Below, piece by piece: positions 33,061-41,731 of a DNA stretch of 64,000 bases. The position numbers and the translations under genes were made by a program. The notes below the pieces were generated by a model. The model was not told where the DNA came from and made no database searches. It worked only from the letters and a program-made list of their open reading frames with translations. The stretch's first letter is position 1. The number at the start of each line of letters is the position of its first letter. The stretch is from the NCBI GenBank assembly GCA_965232895.1, contig OZ247430.1:496001-560000 (forward strand), given 5' to 3'. Source of the DNA: Bin87 sp965232895. GTDB lineage: Bacteria > Chloroflexota > Dehalococcoidia > Lucifugimonadales > UBA3495.

Positions 33061-33540
33061 ATGCAAGACAACTTTCGTAACTTCAGCTGGATTTTGCCCG
33101 GCGCGCTGGCGGGAGCCATGGGGCCGACGGAACGCCGCCACCTCATCTATCTTGAGCTCAACGACGTCACCGCCATCGTGCGGATGGAAGAGCAGACGAT
33201 TTCGGGAGAGCCGTGGGGCTTCCACGAATTGTTCGAACCGGTGCCGGATTTTGCAGCTCCGTCTGTGGAGCAGATCGACCGCATCGTAACCTTTGCGGAG
33301 CAGCAGATCGAAACCTGGGAACGGCCCACCGTGGTGACGTGCGCCGCCGGTATTGGCCGGACGGGAACAATCCTGGCGTCCTACCTGGTGAACACCGGTT
33401 GGGAAGCCGATGAGGCCATCGACTACATCCGGCAACTGCGCCCGGGATCGATCGAGACCGCATCCCAGGAAGAGGCGGTACGACAGTACGCGGCGTTCGT
33501 GAAGGACCGCAACGACAACATGCCCCGCCGGTACCGATGA
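33061..33540 (+). CDS. Dual-specificity/tyrosine phosphatase-like protein
   Basis: 159 residues with the P-loop VVTCAAGIGRTGTILASYL (CxxGxxR, Cys and Arg intact; the usual His before Cys is Thr). Upstream WILPGALAGAMGPTERRHL and LNDVTAIVRMEE resemble the small archaeal-type atypical phosphatases. An acidic loop PVPDFAAPSVEQID could supply the general acid. CGGAG lies before the ATG. Could act on phosphoproteins or on phosphorylated small molecules. Confidence 0.85.
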   Translation: MQDNFRNFSWILPGALAGAMGPTERRHLIYLELNDVTAIVRMEEQTISGEPWGFHELFEPVPDFAAPSVEQIDRIVTFAEQQIETWERPTVVTCAAGIGRTGTILASYLVNTGWEADEAIDYIRQLRPGSIETASQEEAVRQYAAFVKDRNDNMPRRYR

Positions 33541-33571
33541 TCCCACTGGCGGCTGCCGGCTTGCGACTGAA

Positions 33572-33604
33572 AACGGGGTCCGCGTTCAGAACGCGGACCC
33601 CGTT
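33572..33604 (-). terminator. Perfect 15-bp stem hairpin between convergent genes
   Basis: AACGGGGTCCGCGTT (33572-33586) pairs perfectly with 33590-33604 around a three-base loop. On the minus strand it is followed by TTTTCAG, a short U-run; on the plus strand no T-run follows. It probably ends the zinc-ribbon gene at 33629 and may also stop the convergent phosphatase transcript. Confidence 0.65.
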
Positions 33605-33628
33605 CAAGTCAACCGGTACGGCCACGGA

Positions 33629-33868
33629 TTACGCTGCCAGCAACTCGTCGGATTCCGACGCTTTGGGTAGCATGGCCGGGCCGGGCTGAGTCATCGGGGC
33701 GGGATCCGCGGGGATTTCCCGGCTGCACTGCAGGCACTGGCGGTAATCGCCGTAGATGTCGCGGACCTGGCGTACGTCGCCGCCGCAATGGGGGCAGCAG
33801 CCCAGGTCCATGCGCCGGCGGCGTACGCCCAGAACAGATACTTTCCGGTTCAGTATGCTCTCCATCAT
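33629..33868 (-). CDS. Zinc-ribbon microprotein, member 1
   Basis: A 79-residue protein starting MMESILNRKVSVLGVRRRRM. The core reads CCPHCGGDVRQVRDIYGDYR followed by QCLQCSREIP, two CxxC knuckles about 18 residues apart, expected to bind one zinc. The tail is low-complexity. AAGGAG lies before the ATG pair. It is a clear sister of the 72-residue product at 34043-34261 and each has its own terminator. DNA, RNA or protein binding is possible; no named family recognised. Confidence 0.75.
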   Translation of the reverse strand: MMESILNRKVSVLGVRRRRMDLGCCPHCGGDVRQVRDIYGDYRQCLQCSREIPADPAPMTQPGPAMLPKASESDELLAA

Positions 33869-33975
33869 CTCATCTCCTTGACTCAACGGCCTGCGGTGGC
33901 CAGCGGTCGCAGGTTTGCGTACTCGTTTGCAGGTGGCTCGGTGCACGGTTGTCGCTACGGTCGAGATGCGGTTTT

Positions 33976-34011
33976 AAAAAGTTGCGGCCTCGGAGCCAAG
34001 TCCGAGGCCGC
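33976..34011 (-). terminator. Strong intrinsic terminator of the second zinc-ribbon gene
   Basis: GCGGCCTCGGA (33984-33994) pairs perfectly with TCCGAGGCCGC (34001-34011); on the minus strand the stem is followed by AAC and TTTTT. It lies 31 nt past the stop of the 34043-34261 gene, separating it from its sister. Confidence 0.85.
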
Positions 34012-34042
34012 TGCCAACGGTTGCTTGTGCTCAGGGTTTGGA

Positions 34043-34261
34043 TCAGACCGTGATCTTCTCGCGCTGATGGCTTGAATTCGCCGGCATGTCCATGGTTGCC
34101 ATGGTCGTGGCTGGCGCCGGGCTGGAGGCCACACGTCGGATTTCGCGGCCGCACTGGGCGCACTGGTGGTAGACTCCGAAAGTATCCCTCATACGGCAAA
34201 TGTCGCCGCCACAGCGAGGGCATGCCTTGAGCTTCAAAGATTTGCGAGTTAGGGTCTGCAT
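34043..34261 (-). CDS. Zinc-ribbon microprotein, member 2
   Basis: 72 residues: MQTLTRKSLKLKACPRCGGD, then ICRMRDTFGVYHQCAQCGRE. The zinc-ribbon core matches member 1 position by position (CPxCGGD, RDxxGxYxQCxQCxRE); the flanks differ. The N-terminus is basic and the C-terminus short. GGAGA lies just before the ATG. It is monocistronic, ended by a strong terminator. Function unknown; high expression is suggested by the terminators. Confidence 0.75.
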   Translation of the reverse strand: MQTLTRKSLKLKACPRCGGDICRMRDTFGVYHQCAQCGREIRRVASSPAPATTMATMDMPANSSHQREKITV

Positions 34262-34420
34262 TTCTCCATCCTGTTCGCGATTTTCGCCGTTGTCGTTGGG
34301 GCGAGCTGTCAGTTTGCGATTTCAGTTTACCGCTACTGTATTACCGGAGTATTACGGTAAACCGGCCATTAGCGGCTGAATTAGAATATCAGGTTACGGT
34401 TTTCGTAACAAGGGGGTTTT

Positions 34421-34909
34421 ATGGCCAATTTTGGAGAACCGTTGGAGATTCCGTCGGAAATCATGGACGCTGTTTTCCGCCAGGCTCGGGATTCATACCC
34501 GGCGGAATGCTGCGGATGGCTCAGCGGCCCGGCCAGCGGATCCTCGGTCAGCGCCATCAGGCCGGTCCTCAACGACCAGGCATCAGGCAATCATCCCACG
34601 GTGGCGGAGCGCACTGCCGAATCAGCCTACGTGTTCAGCACGGGGGATCTCCTGGACCTGAACAACAGCCTGGATTCGGACACGCCGGCACGGATCATTT
34701 ACCACTCCCATCCCAACGGCCGAGCCTACCTGTCGGAAACGGACCGGACGGTGGCGACCAGCCCGTGGGGGGACGGACCGGCCTATCCCGTACAGCAACT
34801 GGTGGTGGGGATCGATGCGGAGCGCGTGGTCGAAGCGGCGCTGTTCGACTGGGATTACGACGCCGGCGAGTTCGTGGAACTTCTGCGACTCGCCGGAGCC
34901 GATATCTAG
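34421..34909 (+). CDS. JAMM/MPN+ metalloprotease-like protein
   Basis: 162 residues in the Mov34/MPN/PAD-1 fold. Glu29 in PAECCGWLSG and the zinc site HSHPNGRAYLSETD (His95, His97, Ser105, Asp108) complete the JAMM motif, so it should be catalytically competent. Bacterial relatives cleave isopeptide or ubiquitin-like tails, or process sulfur-carrier proteins in cysteine or cofactor synthesis; no such carrier gene is adjacent. AAGGGGG precedes the ATG. Overlaps the convergent exchanger by four bases. Confidence 0.88.
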   Translation: MANFGEPLEIPSEIMDAVFRQARDSYPAECCGWLSGPASGSSVSAIRPVLNDQASGNHPTVAERTAESAYVFSTGDLLDLNNSLDSDTPARIIYHSHPNGRAYLSETDRTVATSPWGDGPAYPVQQLVVGIDAERVVEAALFDWDYDAGEFVELLRLAGADI

Positions 34910-35919
34910 TGCGACGGCGCACCCAACAGGGCGACCCAAACCGCCCCGCCGATGGTGACCATCAGCATGAGCGCCAAGCCGCCCATTATCAGCGGTTGGG
35001 GTAAATTTCGACCCCAAAGCAGCACGCCACCCCAAATGATCAACCCAAGAGCGATCACTCCGGCGATGTAGTGTTCGGGATCAGCAGTGTTCACCACCAC
35101 GCCCTTGCGGTAGAAGAAATCAGCGTACGCCAAAATCGTGATGTTAAAGACGCAACTGCCGTAGACTCCGGCGAATCCCAAGTCGGCCGCCCCAAGGCGC
35201 GCAGCGGCGAATGTAGCCGATATTTCGGGCATGCTGGTAACCAGGGCCACGGCCAGTATGCCGAGTACGCCGGAGGATACACCGGTCACGTGGGCGATGC
35301 GGTCAACGCTCTGGGCCAGCAGCACTCCTGAAACGATGACGCCCAACGACACCAGGATGAACATGATCCAGGCGCGTCGTAGCGTGATGCCGCTTTCGTC
35401 GCCGTCCTCGTCATTAGCGGCGGATGGGCGCCTGTTGTACACGATCCACATGCCGACCACGTAGACAACAAGAATGATGATGGAAGACAGCCCGACCTGC
35501 CAAACATGCACACCTGAGTTAGCGAACAAGGCGACCACCGCGAGTCCCGTGAGGACGGCGGCAAGCAATATGAGATAACCCTGTTCGGGCGCCACCCGTT
35601 GCAAAAATCGCTTGCCGCCAAAAAGCAGCGCCACCATACCCAGCGTGAGTATATTGAACATGTTGGAGCCGAGCACGTCGCCCAGGGCCAGCTGTGGGTT
35701 ATCGATGCGCACCGCAGTGATATTGTTCGACACCTCCGGCAGGGAGGTTGCCAACGCCACCAGGATGCTCCCAACGAACAGACGGCCCCAACCCGTCAGC
35801 GACGCCAGCGCGTCTCCATACTTGGCGAGGTAGCCGCCAAGAAAAACCACCGCAACCCCGCTGGCCAAAAATATGACAACGGCGACGGTGAGGCCGACGC
35901 CGGAAAGAACATTCAGCAC
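34906..35919 (-). CDS. Na+/Ca2+ exchanger family membrane protein (CaCA, YrbG-like)
   Basis: 337 residues with about ten membrane helices in two inverted halves. The alpha repeats are visible as VALATSLPEVSNNITAVRID with LGDVLGSNMFNILTLG in the first half, and ALVTSMPEISATFAAARLGA with AGVYGSCVFNITILAYAD in the second. A cytosolic acidic loop (NDEDGDESG) links them. Expected to exchange cations at the cytoplasmic membrane. GTG start 20 nt after leuB. Confidence 0.93.
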   Translation of the reverse strand: MLNVLSGVGLTVAVVIFLASGVAVVFLGGYLAKYGDALASLTGWGRLFVGSILVALATSLPEVSNNITAVRIDNPQLALGDVLGSNMFNILTLGMVALLFGGKRFLQRVAPEQGYLILLAAVLTGLAVVALFANSGVHVWQVGLSSIIILVVYVVGMWIVYNRRPSAANDEDGDESGITLRRAWIMFILVSLGVIVSGVLLAQSVDRIAHVTGVSSGVLGILAVALVTSMPEISATFAAARLGAADLGFAGVYGSCVFNITILAYADFFYRKGVVVNTADPEHYIAGVIALGLIIWGGVLLWGRNLPQPLIMGGLALMLMVTIGGAVWVALLGAPSH

Positions 35920-35939
35920 GGTGGAGGCGCCAGGATGAT

Positions 35940-37031
35940 CTAACCGATTGCGTTGACGATCAGGTCGCCCATCTGAGTGGTTGCCGTGGCCGTGTCGCCT
36001 GAGGTAGCGATGTCGGCCGTGCGGTAGCCCTGCTCCAGGACGGTTTGGACGGCGCGTTCTACGGCGGCCGCTTCTTCAGTAAGGCCCAGGGAGTACCGCA
36101 GCATCATGGCCGCGCTGAGGATGGACCCGCAGGGGTTGGCGATACCCTGGCCGGCAATGTCGGGAGCGGTGCCGTGTATGGGCTCGTAGAAGCCGGGCGT
36201 GCGCGCGCCGGCCTGGGGCACTCCTGACAGGCTGGCCGAGGGCAGAAGTCCCATGGATGCGGCCAGGATCGCGGCCTCATCGGTGAGAATGTCTCCAAAA
36301 GTGTTCTCAGCTACGATAACGTCATAGGAAGCCGGCCGAAGGACGATCTGCATGGCGCAGGCGTCAACCAGAGCATGCTCGAGTTCGACATCCGGATATT
36401 CGCTGGCGAGGCGGGTCGCAGTGGCCCGCCAGAGGCGCGAAGTCTCCAGCACGTTGGCCTTGTCCACCGAGGTCAGCTTGCCGCGACGCCCACGTGCCAG
36501 CTCGAACCCAACCCGAAGCACTCGCTCGATTTCTGATTCCGAGTAGCGCATGGTGTCGACGCCGACGATGCCCTGCGGCGTTTCGGTACGGCCCTTTGGC
36601 TGAGCGTAGTAGAGGCCGCCGGTCAGTTCGCGGACCACCACCATGTCCACCCCTTCCAGCACGTGCGGTTTCAGCACGCTGGAATCGGTGAGCTGGGGAT
36701 AGACTTTGACGGGGCGGATATTGGCGAAGACGTTGAGGTGCGCTCGCAGCGCCAGCAGGCCATCCTCTGGCCGCGTGGGAGCGGAAGGGTCGTCCCATTT
36801 GGGTCCGCCCACCGCGCCGAACAGCACCGCATCGGCGGACGTGGCCAGATCGCGAACGCCATCGGTCAGTGGGGTCCCGTGTTTGTCGATGGATATGCCG
36901 CCGACATCGCCGTACTCGAGGATGAAGTTGTGGCCGAAGGCGCGTCCCACGGCCTCCATGGCCTTGACACCCTCGGCGGTAACCTCGGGTCCGATACCGT
37001 CGCCGCCAAGCACGGCGATATTGAAATCCAT
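35940..37031 (-). CDS. leuB: 3-isopropylmalate dehydrogenase
   Basis: Oxidative decarboxylation of 3-isopropylmalate in leucine synthesis. 363 residues. IAVLGGDGIGPEVTAEGVKA starts the protein; LFGAVGGPKWDD and ENTFGDILTDEAAILAASMG form the substrate and metal site, with RELTGGLYYAQPKG between them. EPIHGTAPDIAGQGIANPCG binds the cofactor region. It has its own promoter; no other leu or ilv gene adjoins it. Confidence 0.96.
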   Translation of the reverse strand: MDFNIAVLGGDGIGPEVTAEGVKAMEAVGRAFGHNFILEYGDVGGISIDKHGTPLTDGVRDLATSADAVLFGAVGGPKWDDPSAPTRPEDGLLALRAHLNVFANIRPVKVYPQLTDSSVLKPHVLEGVDMVVVRELTGGLYYAQPKGRTETPQGIVGVDTMRYSESEIERVLRVGFELARGRRGKLTSVDKANVLETSRLWRATATRLASEYPDVELEHALVDACAMQIVLRPASYDVIVAENTFGDILTDEAAILAASMGLLPSASLSGVPQAGARTPGFYEPIHGTAPDIAGQGIANPCGSILSAAMMLRYSLGLTEEAAAVERAVQTVLEQGYRTADIATSGDTATATTQMGDLIVNAIG

Positions 37032-37105
37032 GTTGCCACCGGCTCCGATTGATAGATCGTCCCCGCTCGCCAGTATGGAATCACGGCAGGCACGGGGCGG
37101 CGGGT

Positions 37106-37134
37106 AGTATAGCCTATGGGTAATCGCTCATCAA
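37106..37134 (-). promoter_or_regulatory. Promoter of leuB
   Basis: Minus strand TTGATG (37134-37129), 17-nt spacer, TATACT (37111-37106). It predicts a start near 37099 and a 5' leader of about 68 nt. No leucine-rich leader peptide was found in that leader. Confidence 0.6.
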
Positions 37135-37230
37135 ACAGGTTCGCCGATCAAGCAGACCGGTAATACGCGGCTATGTCCGGTTATTTGGTATCATTGTGCC
37201 ACCGAAATCTCTCTTAACGATTAGCGTGCC

Positions 37231-38448
37231 ATGCCTTCGGCAGTTTCAGCATTAGTAAATCCTCGGATGCTTCAATGGGCCAGGGAGCAAGCCGGCTGCG
37301 ATTTGCAGCAGGCTAGCAAAATCGTAGGCAAGACCATCGAAGCTGTCGAAGCATGGGAGTCAGTAGATACGGATAGTCGGCCTACGTTAGGACAGGCCGA
37401 AAAATTGGCCAAGGCTTACCGAACGCCGTTGGCGGCTTTCTATCTCGACCAACCTATTCCGGACTTGGAATGGGATTCTGTACCTGAATTTCGTCGCATC
37501 GACGAGCAGATGGGCAGACCAGCTACGCAATCTCGACGCTTACGTTGGATGGTGCGTCAAGCTCAAGAAAGACAGGCTTTCGCTATAGATCTCCTATTGG
37601 ATGAAGGTTCCAGACCGTTAACGTGGGTGGGGTCGGCGCCGTTAACCACCGACCCTGAGACCCTCGCCGACGAGATTAGGGATGGGCTGCAAATAGGCGA
37701 CAGAACACCACCCGCCCATCATCCGGAGCGCGCTTTGGATTGGTGGGTTTCTCACGTCGAAAGTATGGGCGCATTGGTATCGCGTTACCGGCCTGATGGT
37801 AACCGATCGTGGTACGTCGAGCCTGCCGAAGCGCGCGGGCTATCGTTGTGCCATCCGATTGCGCCCTACATCGTCATTAACAGCCGGGATGCACCGACCG
37901 CCAGGATTTTCACATTGATTCACGAACTTGCTCACTTGTATTTTGGCAGATGTGGCATTGACGACATGTCAGACGAACGGGAAACCCATTCAGATCATCG
38001 GCTGCTTGAACGCCAGTGCAACCGGACTGCAGCTGCTGTGCTCATGCCTCGATCAACATTTGTGCCACGGTGGTCTCGAGCGACCGGTGATGTCACATCG
38101 AGAGTGTCCGAGGTCGCCAACGTTTTCTGTGTCAGTCGACAAGCCGCGGCAATACGCGCAAGATCCGGTGTTGTACCTGCAAGTGATCGGCTTAGTGACG
38201 ATGAATACGACGGTTTGTTAGCGACCTTCCGCCGAGAGACCGTTGCCGTGCGAGAGGTAAGGTCTCGGGCAAATGGCGGGGGCATGCAACCATCAGTGCG
38301 AGTGCTCAAAGACTTTGGGAAACGATATACGGGTTTAGTGTTTGATGCCTATGCAGAAGGGAGACTGAATTCGTTGGACCTCGCAAACGCTCTGGATGCC
38401 AGGGTTCGCGATATCGATAACATCCGGACGCGCTTAGTGCGTACATAG
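37231..38448 (+). CDS. XRE-HTH plus ImmA/IrrE-family metallopeptidase
   Basis: 405 residues. An N-terminal helix-turn-helix (about 12-65: LQWAREQAGCDLQQASKIVG, TLGQAEKLAKAYRTPLAAFY) is joined to a zinc peptidase domain with HELAH at 231-235 (FTLIHELAHLYFG) and RQCNRTAAAVLMP. This is the COG2856 type, usually the regulatory antitoxin of a two-gene system. The next gene is a PIN-domain protein whose start nearly touches its stop. GC content is visibly lower and codon use less biased than in the flanks, suggesting acquisition. Confidence 0.88.
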   Translation: MPSAVSALVNPRMLQWAREQAGCDLQQASKIVGKTIEAVEAWESVDTDSRPTLGQAEKLAKAYRTPLAAFYLDQPIPDLEWDSVPEFRRIDEQMGRPATQSRRLRWMVRQAQERQAFAIDLLLDEGSRPLTWVGSAPLTTDPETLADEIRDGLQIGDRTPPAHHPERALDWWVSHVESMGALVSRYRPDGNRSWYVEPAEARGLSLCHPIAPYIVINSRDAPTARIFTLIHELAHLYFGRCGIDDMSDERETHSDHRLLERQCNRTAAAVLMPRSTFVPRWSRATGDVTSRVSEVANVFCVSRQAAAIRARSGVVPASDRLSDDEYDGLLATFRRETVAVREVRSRANGGGMQPSVRVLKDFGKRYTGLVFDAYAEGRLNSLDLANALDARVRDIDNIRTRLVRT

Positions 38449-38450
38449 TG

Positions 38451-38939
38451 ATGCAGCAGCGACCGATCTATTTCGCGGACTCGTCGGCACTAATTGGGGC
38501 TTGGGTAGAACGCTACCCACTTTCGTTGTTCCCGTCCGTCTGGGATCTTTTCGACCGCATAAACGATCGTTTCATCGTGTGCGATCCCGTACGCACTGAA
38601 ATAGTACGCCATACTACGGATTTGGTGCCGTGGTTAGACCAATCAAACGTACGATCCAACTTCCCCCTGTCCAGTCTCGCCGTGCTCGAACAGGAGACTG
38701 TGCAACGCACGTATTCCAGGATCGTCAACCAATGGCCCATTTGGTCAACACGCCGGAGGAACCGAGACGCTGACCCATGGGTGATTGCGCTTGCGAGTGG
38801 CCTCGGCGGGACCGTCGTCAGCGAAGAAAAACCTAATCGTTCGGCTGACGGAACAAAAACCAAGATTCCGGATGTTTGTGAAGCCTTGGGCGTGGGTCAC
38901 ATGAATCTTCTTCAACTATTTGAGCGAGAAAACCTTTGA
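38451..38939 (+). CDS. PIN-domain (DUF4411-like) putative toxin
   Basis: 162 residues. Acidic positions of a PIN ribonuclease are visible: IYFADSSALIGAWVERYPL (Asp), CDPVRTEIVRH (Glu), NRDADPWVIALASGLGGTVV (Asp). The C-terminus KIPDVCEALGVGHMNLLQLF resembles DUF4411. It follows the ImmA/IrrE gene with two bases between stop and ATG (a GTG start would overlap it). Likely an RNA-cleaving toxin neutralised by its partner; no activity has been shown. Confidence 0.82.
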   Translation: MQQRPIYFADSSALIGAWVERYPLSLFPSVWDLFDRINDRFIVCDPVRTEIVRHTTDLVPWLDQSNVRSNFPLSSLAVLEQETVQRTYSRIVNQWPIWSTRRRNRDADPWVIALASGLGGTVVSEEKPNRSADGTKTKIPDVCEALGVGHMNLLQLFERENL

Positions 38940-38967
38940 GCGCTGGCCAACAAACGCACTACTCTCG

Positions 38968-38996
38968 TTGACACGCCGGGGTGCACACTTTAAACT
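38968..38996 (+). promoter_or_regulatory. Promoter of the DUF1501-DUF1800 genes
   Basis: TTGACA (38968-38973), 17-nt spacer, TAAACT (38991-38996), 29 nt after the end of the PIN gene and about 65 nt before the next start codon. Confidence 0.55.
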
Positions 38997-39060
38997 GCGA
39001 GCATCAGCCAAACCTGCGCTGGCGCGTTTTGTCGCGCCTGAATATGGAGGCCCATCCGCG

Positions 39061-40191
39061 ATGACCACCACTAATAAACAACGGTCTTTGGTCGTAATCC
39101 AGTTGGCCGGCGCCAATGACCCGTTGAATACCGTCATTCCCTACGCCGACGGACACTACTACGACTTTCGGCCCAACGTCGGTATTCCTACCGACCAGGT
39201 GATCCCGCTGGACGGACAGCTCGGCCTCAATCCCAACATGGCGCCGATCAAGGCCCTGTGGGACGAGGGCAAGGTTGCGATCGTCAACGGCATCGGATAC
39301 CCCAATCCCACCCGGTCGCACTTCCGCAGCATGGACATCTGGCATACCTGCGAGCCGGAAAAGATCGCCACCGAGGGCTGGCTGGGCCGCGTGATTCGCG
39401 ACCTCGACCCTGCCGGTCAGAACGTCATCACCGGCGTGAACTTCGGGCGCGGCCTTCCCCGCTCCATGGGCGCCTCCGGTGTCCCCGTTGCCTCCGTGGG
39501 CAACCTCGAGACCTATGGTCTGTTCCCCGACGTGGAAGAGGAGCGCATCCGCGGGCTGTGCCTGGACGCCTTCGGCAAGATGTACGGCGGGTCCATCCAG
39601 GACGCGGTGATGGACTACCTGGGACAGACCGGCCGCGACGCGCTGAAGGGCGCGGATATCCTGCGCACCGCTCCGGAGCAGTATTCCTCCTCGGTGGAGT
39701 ACGCCGAAAACCCCATTGCCCAGTCCCTCAAGAACGTGGCGCAGGTGATGACCGCCGATCTGGGCACCCGCATCTACTACACCCAGCACGGCAGTTTTGA
39801 CACCCACGGCGACGAAGTGAAAGTGCACGGCGGGCTGTGGACCCAGGTTTCCGGCGCCATCAGCGACTTCCTGGCCGATCTGGACGAGCACGGCCGCGGC
39901 GACGACGCTATCGTGCTGGTGTGGACCGAGTTCGGGCGCCGCATCCGCGACAACGGCACTGGCACCGACCACGGCTCCGGCGGAACTGCCTTCATCATCG
40001 GCAACCAAGTCAACGGCGGCTTCTACGGGCAGTACCCGTCCCTGGCCGAGCGCGACCACCTGGACGGCGACCTGCACTGGAACAACGACTTCCGTTCCAC
40101 CTACTCGACCATCGCCGACAAGTGGCTGGGCCTGGACCCGGTCCCGATTGTCAACGGCCAGTTCGAGCAGTGGGACTTCGTCGGCAACTAA
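39061..40191 (+). CDS. DUF1501 family protein
   Basis: 376 residues of the DUF1501 group, an alkaline-phosphatase/sulfatase-like fold. RSLVVIQLAGANDPLNTVIP, LGLNPNMAPIKALWDEGKVA, YPNPTRSHFRSMDIWHT, YTQHGSFDTHGDE and VWTEFGRRIRDNGTGTDHGS are family blocks. Many relatives carry a Tat signal; none is visible here, so it may act in the cytoplasm. GGAGG lies 10 nt before the ATG. The next gene, DUF1800, is its near-constant partner. Confidence 0.92.
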   Translation: MTTTNKQRSLVVIQLAGANDPLNTVIPYADGHYYDFRPNVGIPTDQVIPLDGQLGLNPNMAPIKALWDEGKVAIVNGIGYPNPTRSHFRSMDIWHTCEPEKIATEGWLGRVIRDLDPAGQNVITGVNFGRGLPRSMGASGVPVASVGNLETYGLFPDVEEERIRGLCLDAFGKMYGGSIQDAVMDYLGQTGRDALKGADILRTAPEQYSSSVEYAENPIAQSLKNVAQVMTADLGTRIYYTQHGSFDTHGDEVKVHGGLWTQVSGAISDFLADLDEHGRGDDAIVLVWTEFGRRIRDNGTGTDHGSGGTAFIIGNQVNGGFYGQYPSLAERDHLDGDLHWNNDFRSTYSTIADKWLGLDPVPIVNGQFEQWDFVGN

Positions 40192-40239
40192 CCCGACCGG
40201 TCGCCCCAATAATTTGGAACAGAACTTGCGGAGGCAATT

Positions 40240-41655
40240 ATGAGCAATGCCGATATTGCCCTGATGGCTCACCTGATGCGTCGGGCCGGCTTCGGCGCAA
40301 CCCGCGATGAGCTGGAGCAGCTGGTCGAACAGGGTTACGAAAACGTCGTTGAGAACCTGATCAATCCGGGAGATCCTGGCGTGATGCCCGACGACGTGAT
40401 CCGAAGGTACCACTCGGAAATGGCCGAGATGCGGGAACTGAACAGCGCCGGCGCGTACTGGATGTACCGGATGGTCACAACCCGAAATCAGTTGGAAGAG
40501 AAGTTGGCCCTGTTCTGGCATGGCCTCTTTGCCACCGGCTACTCCAAGTTGAACCAGGCCAGCGCCCTGGTCAACCAGATAAACACCTTCCGTCGCCACT
40601 CCCTGGGTTCCTACCGGACCATGTTGGTGGAACTGTCCAAGGACCCGGCCATGATCATCTGGCTGGACAACCACGACAACCACCACGACAACATCAACGA
40701 GAACTACGGGCGGGAGTTGCTCGAGCTCTTCTCGATGGGCGTCGGCAACTACACCGAAGACGATATCAAAGAGTGCGCGCGCGCGTTCACCGGCTGGACG
40801 CTGGGGAACGTCGAGTACATGTCCACCCGCGCCAGCCGCGACTCCATCTGGCCGTACAGCCGCATCAACTGGCACTTCAACTACCGCGACTACGACCACG
40901 ACGACGGAGAGAAAACCTTCCTGGGGCACACGGGCAACTTCAACGGTGAGGACATCATCGACATCATCGTGCAGCAGGAAGCCACGGCGCGGTTCATCTG
41001 CACCCGCCTGTTCCAGTTCTTCGCCGCCGACGAGGTGGACGAAGCCGGGGAAACAGTCATCAACGACATGATGGCCTCCTACTTCGACTCCGAGTACGAA
41101 ATCCGCTCCGTCATGCGGACGATGTTCAACTCGGAGTACTTCAAGTCGGAGGACGCGCGATTCGCCCGTGTCAAGGGACCGGTGGAATTGGTGGTGGGCG
41201 CGGTCCGCATGGCCGGCACCTACCAGGAACCCACCTTCGGCGCAGACCAACTGGCCCGCCAGACCATGTACATGGGCCAGGGCATCTTCCAGCCGCCCAG
41301 CGTGGAGGGCTGGCACGAGGGCGCCGAGTGGATCGACAGCGGCGCGCTGGTGGAACGCGTGAATTTCGTGGGCAAGGAACTCGGCGATCCGGGCAACCCG
41401 GGCGTCAAAGCGATCATCGACCGGATGGCCCGACAGGGCCAGGGCATCCTGTCGCCTGAGGAGCAGGTCGCCGTGTGCGCGGACCTGATCGGGCCGCTGG
41501 AACTGTCCGACTCGACCGCCGCGTCCATCCGGGAGTTCGCCAGCGAGCAGGGACCTGCCGACCTCCGGGACGGATCGCGCACCGAGGCTGACGAGCAGCG
41601 CATCGCCAACCTGTTGCGTCTGCTGACGGCTACGCGAGAATACCAGCTGGCGTAG
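40240..41655 (+). CDS. DUF1800 family protein
   Basis: 471 residues. HLMRRAGFGATRDELEQLVE opens the family, followed by MYRMVTTRNQLEEKLALFWH, NYGRELLELFSMGVGNYTED and VFQPP-like FQPPSVEGWHEGAEWID. DUF1800 and DUF1501 proteins occur side by side across bacteria, but their reaction is not known; a joint role in polymer or sulfated-compound handling has been suggested. GGAGG lies just before the ATG, 48 nt after DUF1501. Confidence 0.92.
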   Translation: MSNADIALMAHLMRRAGFGATRDELEQLVEQGYENVVENLINPGDPGVMPDDVIRRYHSEMAEMRELNSAGAYWMYRMVTTRNQLEEKLALFWHGLFATGYSKLNQASALVNQINTFRRHSLGSYRTMLVELSKDPAMIIWLDNHDNHHDNINENYGRELLELFSMGVGNYTEDDIKECARAFTGWTLGNVEYMSTRASRDSIWPYSRINWHFNYRDYDHDDGEKTFLGHTGNFNGEDIIDIIVQQEATARFICTRLFQFFAADEVDEAGETVINDMMASYFDSEYEIRSVMRTMFNSEYFKSEDARFARVKGPVELVVGAVRMAGTYQEPTFGADQLARQTMYMGQGIFQPPSVEGWHEGAEWIDSGALVERVNFVGKELGDPGNPGVKAIIDRMARQGQGILSPEEQVAVCADLIGPLELSDSTAASIREFASEQGPADLRDGSRTEADEQRIANLLRLLTATREYQLA

Positions 41656-41686
41656 CGTCGGCCACAACACCTGGCGGAAGATTGCA

Positions 41687-41708
41687 GGGGCGAATGATTA
41701 TTCGCCCC
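41687..41708. repeat. 22-bp palindromic repeat, copy 3
   Basis: GGGGCGAAT-gatt-ATTCGCCCC, preceded by TTGCA. Lies between DUF1800 and the NHL gene. Identical arms to the copies at 14885 and 25862. Confidence 0.75.
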
Positions 41709-41731
41709 TGATCAAAAGAGGAGTGGGTGCA

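Noticed and set aside
39004..41670. Long minus-strand open frame opposite DUF1501 and DUF1800
   Set aside because: Composition-driven shadow with no recognisable domain; real genes are on the plus strand.
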